From: Acidobacteriota bacterium
Lineage (GTDB): Bacteria; Acidobacteriota; Terriglobia; Terriglobales; Acidobacteriaceae
NCBI GenBank assembly: GCA_021781495.1
Contig: JAJXWS010000003.1
Location: 40,302-104,301 of the forward strand
Direction of reading: 5' to 3'
DNA length: 64,000 bases
Shown: positions 17,304-26,665 of the stretch, in pieces
How positions within the stretch are numbered: the first letter of the stretch is position 1
Layout of the letters: each line of letters starts with the position of its first letter
The notes under the pieces: generated by a model
The model's database searches: none
The model's input: only the letters and a program-made list of their open reading frames with translations
What the model was told of the DNA's origin: nothing
Position numbers and translations under genes: made by a program

Positions 17304-19115
17304 TTATCGGCGGCCTTGGATCACTCGCGGGCCGGGAGCTTTCTTCGCCGCTCGTCTGGCGGCAATCGCGTGCATCTCCTTGCCGATGCTGGACTGATTG
17401 ATGCCCACCTGGATGGCCAGGTTGATCAGATTGCTCGTGCCCCAGTAGAGCGCCAGCCCCGACGCATAGTGCCACAGCATAAAGCCGAAGAACACCGGCA
17501 TCACGATCGCCATCATGCGGCGCTGGGTCGGATCCATACCCGGCGAAGGCGTAATGTACTGCGTCAGGAACATCGTCACGATAATCAGAATCGGCAGAAC
17601 GTGCGACGGATCCGGCGCAGACAGATCCGGCAGCCACAGCCAGTGCGCCTGGCGCAGTTCCACCGCATTCAGCAACACCTTGTAGTAGGCAAAGAACAGC
17701 GGCATCTGCAGCAGCAGCGGCAGGCAGCCGCCGTACATGTTCACGCCCTCGGTCTTGTAGAGCGCCATCATCTCGGCGTTCATCTCAGACCGCTTGGGGT
17801 CGTTGATCTTCAGATGAGCGTACTTCCTCTTGATCGCATCCACCTTGGGCTGGATGCGCATCATCTTCAACGAGGACTTCATCATCATGAAGCGCGTGGG
17901 CAGCAGAATCAGGCTGAACACCACGGTAAAGAGAATGATGGCCCAGCCCCAGTCTCCAATGCCGTGCTCCACCATCAGGCGAAGCACAAGATAGAGGGGC
18001 TTGGCGATAATCGTCAGCCAGCCGAACTGGATCAGGTGCTCCAGCGACGGCCCGGTCTGCTTGCCATTGGCGCTCATCGCGTGGACGGAGGACAGGATAT
18101 CGGTCGCCTTCGGCCCGGCATACAGGCGCAGACGCGTATAGCCGCTCTGGTCGCCCATGGCCAAACCCAGCACATCATCCGGACGCTTCTGGCTGTTCGG
18201 ATTCGTGGGATCGCTCAGCACCTCGATGCTGTGGTGCAGTGTCATCAGCGTGGTGCTTGCAGGCACGTCCGGCAAAAAGGCCGCCGTAAAGTACAAATCC
18301 ATCACCGCGGCGTACTCGTACGGCTGCTCCAGCGTGGCTCCGCCGCTCACCTTCGGCGCCGCCATGGAGTCCTGCTTGCCGTCGATGGACCACGCAAACT
18401 GCGTGGGCGTGCGCACGGATGTCGCGCGCGATACCCCCGTCAGCAGCTCCTCCATATCGCCCAGGCCAGCCGGCCACTCCACCAGCGCCCGCACCGGCGC
18501 GCCGTTCCGCAGCACCTGCGTCTCCACGTGGATTACATAGCTCGCATCAAAGCGGAAGGTCTTCACCACGTCCAAGCCGTTCTGCGCGTAGTGGAAGCTA
18601 AGCGAGGCAGGCGCGGTCAGCTGGCCCGTTGCCGATGCCTGATAAAGCGCCGAGTTCAGCTGCGTCGTCAGCGTCGGATCGTACGTGTACAGCGAGAGCG
18701 GAAGCCCAAAGCGTTCCGCGGTCTTCGGCTGTACCATGTCCAGCGGCTTGCCGTTGTCGTCCAGATACTTCTTCAGAATCCAGTGCTTCACCTGCGCGCC
18801 GCGATTCGTAAAGACGATCCGGTACATCGCGTTCTCAACGGCCGTCTCTGTCTCGTCTGCAGCGCCGACCGCCGGCGTAGCCGTGGGCATGGCCGCCGTG
18901 GCTGTCGCGGCTGCGGATGGCTGGCTTGCCTGCGTCTGCTGCTGCGTGGTCTGCGTTGCGGGCGGAGTTGCATCCTGCTTCGGCTTGAAGAACTGGAAGC
19001 CCAGCAGCACGGCCAGCGCCAGAAACACAAACGTGGTCAGGCTGCGGAAATCACCGCCGCTGTTGCCGCCGCCGGGGCTCTGCGACTCAAGATTGGGATT
19101 GCGAAATTCGGGCAA
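17304..19115 (-). CDS. yidC: membrane protein insertase YidC
   Basis: The 603-residue product has an N-terminal membrane segment (about residues 24-40), a large periplasmic beta domain and a C-terminal insertase core with five membrane helices. The core includes the conserved Arg in LLPTRFMMMKSS, the coiled hairpin (KVDAIKRKYAHLK) and LPLLLQMPLFFAYY. It inserts inner-membrane proteins with or without SecYEG. A TTG start at 19115 is chosen because AGGAAG lies 6 bases upstream and the product begins PEFRNPNLES; the frame remains open to 19454 but that part overlaps yidD. It is the last gene of rpmH-rnpA-yidD-yidC. Confidence 0.93.
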   Translation of the reverse strand: MPEFRNPNLESQSPGGGNSGGDFRSLTTFVFLALAVLLGFQFFKPKQDATPPATQTTQQQTQASQPSAAATATAAMPTATPAVGAADETETAVENAMYRIVFTNRGAQVKHWILKKYLDDNGKPLDMVQPKTAERFGLPLSLYTYDPTLTTQLNSALYQASATGQLTAPASLSFHYAQNGLDVVKTFRFDASYVIHVETQVLRNGAPVRALVEWPAGLGDMEELLTGVSRATSVRTPTQFAWSIDGKQDSMAAPKVSGGATLEQPYEYAAVMDLYFTAAFLPDVPASTTLMTLHHSIEVLSDPTNPNSQKRPDDVLGLAMGDQSGYTRLRLYAGPKATDILSSVHAMSANGKQTGPSLEHLIQFGWLTIIAKPLYLVLRLMVEHGIGDWGWAIILFTVVFSLILLPTRFMMMKSSLKMMRIQPKVDAIKRKYAHLKINDPKRSEMNAEMMALYKTEGVNMYGGCLPLLLQMPLFFAYYKVLLNAVELRQAHWLWLPDLSAPDPSHVLPILIIVTMFLTQYITPSPGMDPTQRRMMAIVMPVFFGFMLWHYASGLALYWGTSNLINLAIQVGINQSSIGKEMHAIAARRAAKKAPGPRVIQGRR

Positions 19116-19165
19116 AGGAGACTTCCTGTCGTAGTGAGAAAAGGCACCATAGGGCGCCGCTCTTC

Positions 19166-19429
19166 TTATGGTAATGGTTTGTGCGGAAAATGGCTTGTCC
19201 GCGTCACCGGAGGCACCGGGTCCAGCCCGCCGCGGCTGAAGGGATGGCATCGCAGCAGCCGCCACACCGCCAGCCCGACTCCGCGCAAAGGCCCATGCGT
19301 TGCAATCGCCACCGCCGCATACTCTGAGCACGTGGGCAGATAGCGGCAGCCTCCCGGACCAAGCGAGTGCAGCGCCGGAGAAAGCCACCGGCGATAAAAC
19401 TCGATCATGGCAAGCAGAATGCGCGTCAT
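19166..19429 (-). CDS. yidD: membrane protein insertion efficiency factor YidD
   Basis: The 87-residue product shows the family hallmark [19 protein letters not shown] and [16 protein letters not shown], with an N-terminal amphipathic helix. It helps YidC-dependent insertion at the inner membrane. Its ATG overlaps the rnpA stop by four bases, indicating translational coupling; yidC follows after 50 bases. Confidence 0.93.
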   Translation of the reverse strand: MTRILLAMIEFYRRWLSPALHSLGPGGCRYLPTCSEYAAVAIATHGPLRGVGLAVWRLLRCHPFSRGGLDPVPPVTRTSHFPHKPLP

Positions 19430-19899
19430 ACCTTGGCCCCGGCAGCACGGCCATCCGGACGGCTGCTCTCGCAGGACTGCTCCTGCTGCATCATCCGTTC
19501 CGCCTCCGCCTGCGCCTGCCCCAGAATACGCACAACCTCCGCGTCCAGTTTCCCGAACTCCAGGGTGAGCACCGAGCGGCGCGGATGCAGAATCAGATCG
19601 AAGCCCACCGGCAGCAGGTCCACATGCCGGCGCAACACCTCGCGCATGCGACGCTTGATGCGGTTGCGCTCATGCGCCTTGCCCAGCACCTTGCCCGCCG
19701 TCAGCCCCACCCGGGGGCCGTCCGGCTCTGCCTGCGGAGCCAGAAACCAGCTCATTGAAGCCGACTGGCGCTTGCGGCTCGCCGCGTAGGCGCGCTGATA
19801 ATCCGCGTGCCTGCACAGGCGCACACCCACCAGCGATTGGCGGCGGGGCGTTGCAACCTGGGCAGTCTGACGCGGATCAGCGATGCTTGGGGTTCTCAT
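19426..19899 (-). CDS. rnpA: ribonuclease P protein component
   Basis: The 157-residue product has the RNR-type motif in [17 protein letters not shown] (about residues 75-91) and the preceding [12 protein letters not shown]. It is longer than the usual 110-125 residues because of an N-terminal extension and a charged C-terminal tail. It binds the RNase P RNA (rnpB, not in this window) for tRNA 5' maturation. It sits 81 bases after rpmH and overlaps yidD. Confidence 0.93.
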   Translation of the reverse strand: MRTPSIADPRQTAQVATPRRQSLVGVRLCRHADYQRAYAASRKRQSASMSWFLAPQAEPDGPRVGLTAGKVLGKAHERNRIKRRMREVLRRHVDLLPVGFDLILHPRRSVLTLEFGKLDAEVVRILGQAQAEAERMMQQEQSCESSRPDGRAAGAKV

Positions 19900-19980
19900 G
19901 GCAGTGCCGGAAAGGTCTCTCTGTCAGATCGGCAGCGTGGCCAACCTCTTCCGGCCGAAATAACCCGGCGGGAGTTGGGG

Positions 19981-20136
19981 TTAGTCGCGGTAACCGGCGC
20001 TGACAGAAACACGCTTGCGGCCGGCCGCACGACGGCGGCTCAGCACGGCGGCGCCGCTCTTGGTCTTCATACGCGCGCGAAAACCGTGCGTCTTCACGCG
20101 GCTGCGGCGATTGGGCTGAAATGTGCGCTTGGGCAT
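19981..20136 (-). CDS. rpmH: 50S ribosomal protein L34
   Basis: Hand translation gives 51 residues beginning [18 protein letters not shown] and including [11 protein letters not shown] and [11 protein letters not shown], the L34 signature. The C terminus (VSVSAGYRD) is slightly longer than in E. coli. It is the first gene of the leftward rpmH-rnpA-yidD-yidC unit and is divergent from dnaA. Confidence 0.97.
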   Translation of the reverse strand: MPKRTFQPNRRSRVKTHGFRARMKTKSGAAVLSRRRAAGRKRVSVSAGYRD

Positions 20137-20644
20137 GGAAATGCGCTCCTGTTTCCTGATGAAAATCTGAGCCTTGACGGCAAGTATTAAGTGTATCGCA
20201 GGTTAGCCCAGGAATCCAGCCCCATGCACTTCCGCTGCCTCAAATCGCGAGCCTGCCCGGTGCACAAATTGCCTCCGCACGCACCTCACTCGTCGCGCCG
20301 GCAAGGCCGGCAAGTGACTCTGGTAACTCGTTTCAACAGGAATCACCATCCGTGGTGCATCCCGAAACAGGTTTGTCCAAAGTTATGTGAAAGGGGGATT
20401 GCATCGACCGTCAAATGTGCTACCATCGGGACCGTTCAAGAAAGTTTCCAAGCGTCCCACGGACTGAGTTTCATCCGAGCCCCAGTTAGTTTCAGGGGCA
20501 TGTCAGCGGCTATCAGACAGTTTTTTTCTGAGCGACTTTCGAGCGGTGAAGGGATAACTTCACCCCGTCAGAGGCCTATTGTCTAAACCGCAGCGGATAA
20601 ACTCGGCCGGCTGTACACAGGTGACGCAGGCAAGGATTCGCTCA
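20137..20644. other. rpmH-dnaA divergent intergenic region, possible oriC location
   Basis: This 508-base region sits where many bacteria carry oriC or the dnaA promoter. It holds a promoter-like pair at 20399-20426 and a T7 tract near 20521. Reading both strands, I find no match to the strict DnaA box TTWTNCACA. No gene is evident; an in-frame TTG extension of dnaA to 20579 is unsupported. Confidence 0.5.
20399..20426 (+). promoter_or_regulatory. promoter candidate for dnaA
   Basis: TTGCAT (20399-20404) and TACCAT (20421-20426) are separated by 16 bp. The dnaA ATG is about 220 bases downstream, so the leader would be long. Confidence 0.4.
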
Positions 20645-22054
20645 ATGGCTTTTGCAATTTCGCCGGCTTCGGCACTAAATCCGTGGCTCCAAATACTCGC
20701 AGCCTTAGAAAAAAAGGTGATCCGCCAGTCCTTCGAAACCTGGCTGAAACCAACACGCTACAGTCATGCCGCGGGCCGCACCCTCTACGTTCGCGTACCG
20801 TCCCCGGAGTTCCAGCACATCGGCGAAAAGTACGGTGATCTGATTCAGGAAGCGATCGACCTGCAGGCGCTTGAGTTTGACGACGTCGTCTTCGTCACCG
20901 CCAATGAGGACCCATCCGTTCCCCCGCAGCGCAAGGATGGGGGCTTTGGTCCGCTGCCCGCACACGCGCCCACCGCACCGCAGCAGGCGGCTGGCGGCCG
21001 CGCGCCAGAGCAGGCACGCTTCGACTGGTCCTCGGCAGCGCAGCTCAACCCGCGCTACACCTTCGATGCGTTTGTTATCGGCAACGGCAACCAGTTTGCC
21101 CGCGCCGCCTCGCTCGCCGTGGCAGAGCGTCCCTCGCGCGCCTACAATCCGCTCTTCCTCTACGGCGGCGTGGGCATGGGCAAAACCCATCTGATGCACG
21201 CCATCGGTCATGAGGTAAAGCGCCGCCAGCCCGTGGCGAATATCTGCTATGTCTCGGCGGAGAAGTTCACCAACGAGATGATCACCTCGCTGCGCAATGA
21301 CCGCATGACCAGCTTCCGCGACCGCTTCCGCTCGGTCGACGTGCTGCTCATCGACGACATTCAGTTCATTGCGCAGAAAGAGCGCACGCAGGAAGAGTTC
21401 TTCCACACCTTCAACGCGCTGCATGAGAGCATGCGCCAGATCGTCATCGCCTCAGACCGTCCGCCCAAGGAGCTGGCCGAGATTGAAGATCGTCTGCGCT
21501 CGCGCTTTGAGTGGGGCCTGATCGCAGACATTCAGCCGCCGGACCTTGAAACCAAGGTCGCCATTCTGCAGAAAAAGGCAGAGAGCGAGCAGGTGGTTCT
21601 GCCCACCGACGTGGCGCTGTTCATCGCATCCAACGTCCGCACCAACGTGCGCGAGCTGGAGGGCGCGCTGGTCCGCCTCATCGCATGGTGCGGCCTCAAT
21701 CACATGGAGATTACGCTGCCCTCCACGCAGCAGTGCCTCAAGCAGTTCATCGACATGCAGGTGCGCAAGGTCACCATCGAGGCCATTCAGCGCGCCGTGG
21801 CCGAGCAGTTCGGCATGAAGGTCAGTGACCTGAAGCAGAAGAACAACTCGCGCAACGTTGTGGTGCCGCGCCAGATTGCCATGTACCTTGCCAAGCAGAT
21901 GACCGAGGCCAGCCTGCCTGAGATCGGCCGCCAGTTCGGCAACAAGCACCACACCACCGTCATGCACTCCATCGCCAAGGTGGACGAGCAGCGCCGCACG
22001 GACAAGGACCTGCACCGCACGCTGAACAAGCTGCAGGATATCCTTAACGGATAG
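20645..22054 (+). CDS. dnaA: chromosomal replication initiator DnaA
   Basis: The 469-residue product has all four DnaA domains: N-terminal DnaB-contact domain (NPWLQILAALEKKV), variable linker (about 90-125), AAA+ core with Walker A GGVGMGKTH (174-182) and Walker B LLIDDIQ (234-240), and the C-terminal DNA-binding helix-turn-helix with NKHHTTVMHSIAKV. ATP-DnaA melts the origin and loads the helicase. ATG 20645 follows AGGA by about 8 bases. No dnaN, recF or gyrB gene follows; khpB lies convergent downstream. Confidence 0.97.
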   Translation: MAFAISPASALNPWLQILAALEKKVIRQSFETWLKPTRYSHAAGRTLYVRVPSPEFQHIGEKYGDLIQEAIDLQALEFDDVVFVTANEDPSVPPQRKDGGFGPLPAHAPTAPQQAAGGRAPEQARFDWSSAAQLNPRYTFDAFVIGNGNQFARAASLAVAERPSRAYNPLFLYGGVGMGKTHLMHAIGHEVKRRQPVANICYVSAEKFTNEMITSLRNDRMTSFRDRFRSVDVLLIDDIQFIAQKERTQEEFFHTFNALHESMRQIVIASDRPPKELAEIEDRLRSRFEWGLIADIQPPDLETKVAILQKKAESEQVVLPTDVALFIASNVRTNVRELEGALVRLIAWCGLNHMEITLPSTQQCLKQFIDMQVRKVTIEAIQRAVAEQFGMKVSDLKQKNNSRNVVVPRQIAMYLAKQMTEASLPEIGRQFGNKHHTTVMHSIAKVDEQRRTDKDLHRTLNKLQDILNG

Positions 22055-22077
22055 CGCCTCGCAGCGCCGCAATAAGC

Positions 22078-22103
22078 AAAGGCCGCTTCCAGAGCGGCCT
22101 TTC
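22078..22103. terminator. bidirectional intrinsic terminator after dnaA
   Basis: AAAGGCCGCT and AGCGGCCTTT form a perfect stem around TCCAG, with A and T tracts on the two sides. It can end both dnaA (plus) and khpB (minus) transcripts, whose stops lie 24 and 45 bases away. Confidence 0.85.
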
Positions 22104-22147
22104 TAGTTCTCGACTGTTTCGCCGATCATCCGGCGCGAATGCTCTTC

Positions 22148-22699
22148 TCAGCGTCGCCCAAAGCCCCGGGGCTTCGTCGGCTGTGCCACCTGCAGATGCG
22201 TCTTGCCCGCCGGATACACGGCAAGGAAGCGCTCCTGGCCCTCGCCGGAGCTGGCCGTCTCCACGCCTTCCATGTCGCGCAGCGCCAGGTGCAGCAGCCG
22301 GCGCTCGCGGCTGTTCATCGGCGGAAAGGCAAACGGAATCCCCGTCTTCCGCACCTTCTCCGCGGCGGTCTCCGCGGCCATGCGCAGCTCCTGCGCGCGC
22401 AGGGCCTTAAAGTTCCCCGCGTCAAAGCTGACCAGGTCGTGCTCGCGCTGCTCCAGACGCAGCATCTGCGCCGCCAGAGTCTCCAACGCGCGCAGCACTT
22501 CTCCGTTGTGCTGGGTCAACAGCGGCACATCGGGCCCGCCCAGTTCCACATAAATCAAGCGGGCCTCAAGCCCATCCGGATCGTGTGCGCCGTCGCCGGC
22601 GGTGATGCGGTACTTGAGGCGCATGCCGCCCAGTTTGTTCAGGGAGGCCAGGAATCCAGCAATCGTTTGTGCAGCCTGTTGCAGATCAGCAATTGGCAT
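22148..22699 (-). CDS. khpB: KhpB/Jag-like RNA-binding protein (R3H domain)
   Basis: The 183-residue product has a KH-like N-terminal half and a C-terminal R3H domain (PMNSRERRLLHLALRDMEGVETAS in outline, where the Arg and His form the R3H signature). KhpB (Jag, SpoIIIJ-associated) binds RNA, usually with KhpA. In many genomes it follows yidC; here it sits on the far side of dnaA. A -10-like GATACT ends 8 bases before the ATG and no ribosome site is visible, so the mRNA may be leaderless. The KH half is less certain than the R3H half. Confidence 0.75.
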   Translation of the reverse strand: MPIADLQQAAQTIAGFLASLNKLGGMRLKYRITAGDGAHDPDGLEARLIYVELGGPDVPLLTQHNGEVLRALETLAAQMLRLEQREHDLVSFDAGNFKALRAQELRMAAETAAEKVRKTGIPFAFPPMNSRERRLLHLALRDMEGVETASSGEGQERFLAVYPAGKTHLQVAQPTKPRGFGRR

Positions 22700-22816
22700 A
22701 ACGGATTAGTATCGCAGAACTAGGCCACCTCGCGGGCGCGAATTCCATTTCCCGGCCCCGGTTACGCCCGGCCGACTCCTGCTTCGGCCACGCGGACATG
22801 AATCGAACCCGCACCG

Positions 22817-23806
22817 TTACTGGCTTCCGCGCACCTTCGGCGTCAGATACCCCGGCCCCACCGGGTCCGTCACGTACTCAGCCACGATCCGGTCCATCTC
22901 CGCCATCGCGTCCGCGTCCAGATGCCAGTCCAGCACGCCGGCCACCGCGTCCAATTGCTCCGGACTCTTGGCACCCCACAGGGCCACCGTCACGCCCGGC
23001 CGGTCCAGCACCCAGCGCACCGACAGTTCCAGCACGGTCTTCCCGTAGCGCAACCGCGCAAACTCCGTCAGCCGCTCCACCGCACTCATATACTGGCTGA
23101 AGCGCGGCTCCTGGAACTTCGGATCCACCCGGCGAATGTCTCCCGCATCGAACCGCATGCCCCGATGCACTCGCCCGCCCAGCAGGCTGCGGCATAACGA
23201 GCTGTACGCGATCACGGCCACCCGGCTCTCTCGGCACCACGGCAGAACCGCCGCATCCATCTCGCGCTCGAAAAGGTTGTACGGCAACTGATGCGCAGCC
23301 AGCGGCGCCATCGTGCGGAACTCCTCCATCTGCGCCACGCTGAAGTTGCTCACGCCCGCCGCGCGCACCTTGCCTTCTCGCTGAAACTCCGCAATCAACG
23401 CGGCCACCTCCGCCACCGGAACACGCGGATCGGGCCAATGAACCTGGTAGAGATCGACCGTGTCCACGCCCAGCCTGCGCAGGCTATCCTCCAGTTCGCG
23501 GCGCAGCCGTATCGCGCTGGAGTTCACATACACGCCCTCGTCATCCCACTCCAGCCCAGCCTTCGTCGCAATGTAAAAGTCCTCGCGCCGGCCATGTGCG
23601 CGAATCGCCTTGCCGACAATCTCCTCCGCCCGTCCATGGCCGTAGATCGGAGCCGTATCGATCAGGCGAATGCCGCGCTCCACCGCACTCAGGCAAGTGG
23701 CAATCGCCTGCGCTTCGGGCACCGCGCCCCACTCCAGCCCGCCCAGCGCCCACTTGCCCAGCCCGATGCGGCTCACGTCCATCTGTCCAATCGCTGCCGT
23801 CTCCAT
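22817..23806 (-). CDS. aldo/keto reductase
   Basis: The 329-residue product is a standard AKR TIM barrel. The catalytic tetrad is visible: Asp50 and Tyr55 (DTAPIYGHG), Lys82 (IATKAG) and His123 (YQVHWPDP). The late NADP-binding part contains VTVALWGAKSPEQL. It should reduce aldehydes or ketones with NADPH; the substrate is unknown. GGGAG precedes ATG 23806. It is divergent from the TolC operon by 101 bases, with no clear functional link. Confidence 0.88.
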   Translation of the reverse strand: METAAIGQMDVSRIGLGKWALGGLEWGAVPEAQAIATCLSAVERGIRLIDTAPIYGHGRAEEIVGKAIRAHGRREDFYIATKAGLEWDDEGVYVNSSAIRLRRELEDSLRRLGVDTVDLYQVHWPDPRVPVAEVAALIAEFQREGKVRAAGVSNFSVAQMEEFRTMAPLAAHQLPYNLFEREMDAAVLPWCRESRVAVIAYSSLCRSLLGGRVHRGMRFDAGDIRRVDPKFQEPRFSQYMSAVERLTEFARLRYGKTVLELSVRWVLDRPGVTVALWGAKSPEQLDAVAGVLDWHLDADAMAEMDRIVAEYVTDPVGPGYLTPKVRGSQ

Positions 23807-23907
23807 GCACTCCCATTCTAGGGGGCCTGCGCACGCGTCTCGCGCAGGCTGCCCATGCGCTGTTATGCAAATCCGGCAAGCTCATCTCAAATTAAGGTTC
23901 ACGTCGT

Positions 23908-25326
23908 ATGCTGAGTTGGATGATGAGGCAATGTCTCCTGCCAAATCGCAGGCCGCACCGCACGCAGTTGCTGCCCGGCGCTCTTGTCTTCTGCCTGCTG
24001 GCAAGCCTGCCCGCGGTTCCCGCCTGCGCGCAAACACCGGCAGCCGCGCCTCAGGACGCTTCCGCGGCAGATCAGCCGCCAGCCATCACGCTGGAGGAAG
24101 CCATCCGTCGCGCGCAGGCCAATGAGCCGACTTACGCAGCGGCCATGGCCGACAGCCAGTCGTCTGCGCTCGATCGTTCCATCGCGCGCTCGGCTCTGCT
24201 GCCCAGCGTGGGCTATCACAACCAGGCGCTCTACACACAGGCCAACGGATTGCTCAACCAGGCAGGCCAGGGCGTAGCCGCGCAACCCGCGCCGCGCTTC
24301 ATCGCCAACAATGCGGTTCGCGAGTACGCCAGCCAGGCCGTCGTCAATGAGACTCTCGGCCTTGCCGGCGTTGCCGCCGTCCATCGCGCCGATGCCTCCG
24401 CCGCAATGGCCGCGGCTAACTTTGAGATCGCCCGCCGAGGGCTCGTCGCCGCGGTCACCGCTCTCTACTACAATCTGGCCGCAGCCGATCACAAGTTCGC
24501 CATTGCTCAGCAGGCCCAGGCGGAGGCCGCGGACTTCACCCGCCTGACCACCGAACGCGAACAGGCTCGCGAAGCCGCGCATGCAGACGTGGTCAAGGCG
24601 CAGTTGCAGCAACAGCAGCGCGACCGCGACCTATCTGACGCAAAGCTGGCTGCAGACAAGGCCCGCCTCGAACTCGGCATCCTGCTCTTCGCCGATCCGC
24701 GCACCCCATACAGCCTTGTCATTCCGGCACAAATCGCGCCGCTCCCAAGCCGCGCCCAGGCCGACGAAGCCGCTGCCAAAAATAACCCTGAACTCAAGAG
24801 CGCGCTGGCCGCCGTCGACGTGAGCAATGCCGACGTGCTTGCGGCGCGCGCCGCCTATCTGCCCGATCTCGGCCTCAACGTCACCTACGGTATCGATGCT
24901 CCGCAGATCGCCGTCAATGGACCCGACGGCGTGCGCAATCTTGGCTACTCCGCAAGCGTTACGCTCGACGTTCCCGTATGGGACTGGCTTGTCACCGAGC
25001 ACAAGGTCAAGCAAAGCCGGATTCGTCGCAACGCGGCGCGCGTAGCTCTCAGCGCCACGCAGAGGCGCCTCATCGCTCAGCTCGATGAGGCCTACGCTGA
25101 GGCGCAGGCGGCGCGCGATCAACTTACCTCACTCGATGCAAGCGCCGCCACGGCAGCCGAAAGTCTGCGCCTTACCCGGCTTCGCTACACCGGCGGAGAA
25201 GCGACTGTTCTTGAAGTGGTCGACGCGCAAACCGCAGACCTCACCGCCCGGAACGCCCGTGAAGACGGCCGCGTCCGCTACCAGATGGCCCTTGCCAGTC
25301 TGCAAATGCTCACCGGAACCATGTGA
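23908..25326 (+). CDS. TolC-family outer-membrane efflux protein
   Basis: The 472-residue product has a signal peptide ending near ACAQ (about residue 35) and two repeats of long alpha-helical hairpins with beta segments typical of OEP/TolC proteins (AITLEEAIRRAQANEPTY at the start; LRYTGGEATVLEVVDAQ near the end). It would form the outer-membrane channel of the tripartite pump encoded by the next two genes. The adaptor gene starts four bases after its stop. Confidence 0.9.
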   Translation: MLSWMMRQCLLPNRRPHRTQLLPGALVFCLLASLPAVPACAQTPAAAPQDASAADQPPAITLEEAIRRAQANEPTYAAAMADSQSSALDRSIARSALLPSVGYHNQALYTQANGLLNQAGQGVAAQPAPRFIANNAVREYASQAVVNETLGLAGVAAVHRADASAAMAAANFEIARRGLVAAVTALYYNLAAADHKFAIAQQAQAEAADFTRLTTEREQAREAAHADVVKAQLQQQQRDRDLSDAKLAADKARLELGILLFADPRTPYSLVIPAQIAPLPSRAQADEAAAKNNPELKSALAAVDVSNADVLAARAAYLPDLGLNVTYGIDAPQIAVNGPDGVRNLGYSASVTLDVPVWDWLVTEHKVKQSRIRRNAARVALSATQRRLIAQLDEAYAEAQAARDQLTSLDASAATAAESLRLTRLRYTGGEATVLEVVDAQTADLTARNAREDGRVRYQMALASLQMLTGTM

Positions 25327-25330
25327 ACCG

Positions 25331-26665
25331 ATGATGAACCTGACAGGTACTTCCAACTCGCTGCCTCCCTTCGCCAGCCGCCCGCTTGCGCACATCGCGC
25401 CTCTGCTTGCGGCATGCCTTCTCGCGCTATCGTCGCTCGCCTTCTCCGGCTGCAAGAAAGAAGCAGCGCCCGAGCCTGTCGTCACGGTGCAGGCCGAGCA
25501 TCCGGAGCAGGGCTCCATCTCCGAGTACATCGTGGCCGACGCGATTCTGGCACCGCTGGCCCAGGCCGCCATCGAACCCCGCATCAGCGCGCCGGTCAAA
25601 AAGTTCTACGTGCAGCGCGGCGATCGCGTGAAAGCAGGCCAGCTGCTCGCTACGCTTGAGAACAGCGACCTGGCCGCTGCTGCGCAGGACAACAAGGGCT
25701 CCTACATGGCGGCGCAGGCCGCATACGCCACTGCAACACGCGCGCAGGTTCCCGAGGAGACGCAGAAGGCCGAGTTGGACATGGCGCAGGCCAAGGCCAA
25801 CCTCGATCTGAATCAAAGCATCGTCCGCAGCCGCAAGCAGCTTTTCGCGCAGGGCGCCATCCCCGGCCGCGACCTGGACACCGCGCAGGCCGCGCTGGTG
25901 CAGGCGCAGGCTGCTTATGACTCCGCCGCCAAGCACCTTGCCTCCATGCGCGCCGTCAGCCGCAAGGCCGCGCTGGAGTCAGCGCAGGGCCAGCTCACCT
26001 CCGCTGAAGGCAAATACAAGGGAGCGGAAGCGCAGCTCAGCTTCTCGCAGATTCGCAGCCCCATCGGCGGCGTCGTCACTGACCGGCCACTCTTCGCCGG
26101 TGAAACCGCGGCCGCCGGCGCGCCTCTGCTCACGGTCATGGAGACTGCCGTGCTGCTGGCCAAAACACACATTGCGCAAACCCTCGCGCAGCAGATCAAG
26201 ATCGGCGATGCGGCGTCCGTTCTGGTGCCCGGCGTGGATGCGCCGGTGCCCGCAAAGGTGTCCCTCATCAGCCCCGCGCTGGATCCCGGCAGCACCACCG
26301 TCGAGGTCTGGCTCCGCATTGACAATAAAGCCGGAACACTCAAGGTGGGAACACCCGTCAAGGTGTCCATCACTGGCAAGACCGTGCAGAACGCATGGAA
26401 GGTTCCGCAATCCGCGCTACTCACCGCGCAGGATGGCAGCAAGTCCGTCATGCTCGCGGGCGCGGACGGAGTCGCCCATCGCAAGCCCGTCACCGTAGGC
26501 ATTGTCGACGGCGACGATGTACAGATCCTCAACGGCGTCTCGCAAACCGACATGGTCATCACCGGCGGAGCCTACGGCCTCGACGACGGGGCGAAGGTCA
26601 AGATCGGACCTGCCGCGGACGACGACGCCAAGCCTGCAGCCGGCAAGGGCAACGGAGACAACTGA
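25331..26665 (+). CDS. RND efflux periplasmic adaptor (HlyD/MFP family), lipoprotein
   Basis: The 444-residue product has a lipoprotein signal with lipobox AFSGC. A biotinyl-lipoyl-like segment (APVKKFYVQRGDRVKAGQLLATLE in outline) flanks a long helical hairpin, followed by beta-barrel and membrane-proximal domains (GGVVTDRPLFAGETA, SALLTAQDGSKSVML). It links the RND pump to the TolC channel. ATG 25331 lies just after the TolC stop; ATG 25334 is possible. Its TGA overlaps the ATG of the permease gene by one base, so the three genes form an operon. Confidence 0.9.
   Translation: MMNLTGTSNSLPPFASRPLAHIAPLLAACLLALSSLAFSGCKKEAAPEPVVTVQAEHPEQGSISEYIVADAILAPLAQAAIEPRISAPVKKFYVQRGDRVKAGQLLATLENSDLAAAAQDNKGSYMAAQAAYATATRAQVPEETQKAELDMAQAKANLDLNQSIVRSRKQLFAQGAIPGRDLDTAQAALVQAQAAYDSAAKHLASMRAVSRKAALESAQGQLTSAEGKYKGAEAQLSFSQIRSPIGGVVTDRPLFAGETAAAGAPLLTVMETAVLLAKTHIAQTLAQQIKIGDAASVLVPGVDAPVPAKVSLISPALDPGSTTVEVWLRIDNKAGTLKVGTPVKVSITGKTVQNAWKVPQSALLTAQDGSKSVMLAGADGVAHRKPVTVGIVDGDDVQILNGVSQTDMVITGGAYGLDDGAKVKIGPAADDDAKPAAGKGNGDN

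Noticed and set aside
17292..19343. Long open frame antisense to yidC
   Set aside because: It is Arg/His/Gln-rich with no motif, while the minus strand encodes a complete YidC.
20579..20644. In-frame TTG extension of dnaA
   Set aside because: The DnaA N-terminal domain begins at ATG 20645, which has its own ribosome site.
22780..22830. tRNA-like T-loop sequence GGTTCGATTC on the minus strand
   Set aside because: The flanking bases do not form a T stem, and no anticodon or acceptor arm can be drawn.
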